The position numbers and the translations under genes were made by a program. DNA of 64,000 bases, from the NCBI RefSeq assembly GCF_028389875.1, contig NC_084677.1, positions 11,016,017 to 11,080,016 of the forward strand. Reading direction: 5' to 3'. Below, piece after piece: positions 63,735 to 64,000 of this stretch. This DNA is from Rhea pennata (Eukaryota > Chordata > Aves > Rheiformes > Rheidae). Positions within the stretch are counted from its first letter, which is position 1. Each line of letters begins with the position of its first letter. The notes beneath the pieces were generated by a model. It was not told the DNA's origin, ran no database searches, and saw nothing but the letters and a program-made list of their open reading frames with translations.

Positions 63735-64000
63735 AAGCAGGGAGACAGAGCTGCTCTCAGGAGCATGAATTCAGCATGGTTAGGCAGCTAGGCCAGGTTC
63801 TCCTTGCCTACTTGAACAGCTTCTTGAGGAAAAGTGTCATGATACAGTGTTAGCCTCTAGACCAAACACCATCTCTAGAAAGGAGCTGTATTCCCAAGCC
63901 AAGAATACATTTAGGCTCAGTGCCATTCATAAACAACTCAGCAATGTTGCATGCCAAGGACTGCTCTTGGCATGTGCTACTTTAAACAGTTCAGTTTCTA
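63735..64000 (+). other. REXO5 3' UTR, continuing past the window
   Basis: Sequence after the REXO5 stop codon. No AATAAA or ATTAAA is visible before the window ends, so the transcript end probably lies to the right. The next gene is not reached. Confidence 0.55.

Noticed and set aside
1-64000. LTR retroelements, tRNA or rRNA genes, CRISPR arrays
   Set aside because: Looked for and not found; the only recognisable transposon is the CR1 fragment in REXO5 intron 1.

Overview
This is a 64 kb stretch of vertebrate nuclear DNA, most likely from a bird. The genes are split into many short exons with GT-AG introns. Two CpG islands mark housekeeping promoters, and a truncated CR1 LINE with the typical avian CR1 3' end lies at about 49,860-50,082. 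I see no operons, CRISPR arrays, rRNA or tRNA genes, and no LTR element. The gene order (ACSM genes, THUMPD1, ACSM3, ERI2, REXO5) matches the human 16p12 block as I remember it, so this looks like conserved amniote synteny.

The left part (1-24,654) is an ACSM cluster, genes for medium-chain acyl-CoA synthetases of the mitochondrial matrix. It holds the last coding exon of one ACSM gene that enters from the left (661-747), a decayed ACSM copy (6,128-9,857), and a complete 13-exon ACSM gene (16,012-24,654, 580 codons). All are on the + strand. Next comes THUMPD1 on the - strand (26,922-29,008, 323 codons), whose promoter is a CpG island with a GGGCTC repeat and an exact 22-bp tandem duplication. 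ACSM3 follows on the + strand (32,650-42,916, 587 codons). Twelve of its 13 coding exons have exactly the same lengths as those of the upstream ACSM gene.

The right part holds two DEDDh-type 3'-5' RNA exonuclease genes arranged head to head over one CpG island. ERI2 is on the - strand (43,672-48,969, 675 codons, with a C-terminal GRF zinc finger). REXO5 is on the + strand (49,372-63,734, 773 codons, with an exonuclease domain and two RRMs). Their start codons are 402 bp apart. ACSM3 and ERI2 converge tail to tail, and their predicted polyadenylation signals cross within about 30 bp.

Functionally, the ACSM genes activate medium-chain and aromatic carboxylic acids to CoA thioesters. THUMPD1 is the RNA-binding adaptor for NAT10 in tRNA acetylation. 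ERI2 and REXO5 trim RNA. The window therefore mixes acid activation with RNA processing by shared location rather than as one pathway. I found no wholly new system. The observations most worth a second look are three back-to-back hairpins of identical geometry in an ACSM intron, a degenerate 27-bp minisatellite carrying STAT-like motifs in ACSM3 intron 7, two introns that the reading frame forces to use GC donors, and the promoter repeats of THUMPD1. All exon boundaries were worked out by hand from reading frame, splice signals and remembered protein families; no alignment or expression data were available.
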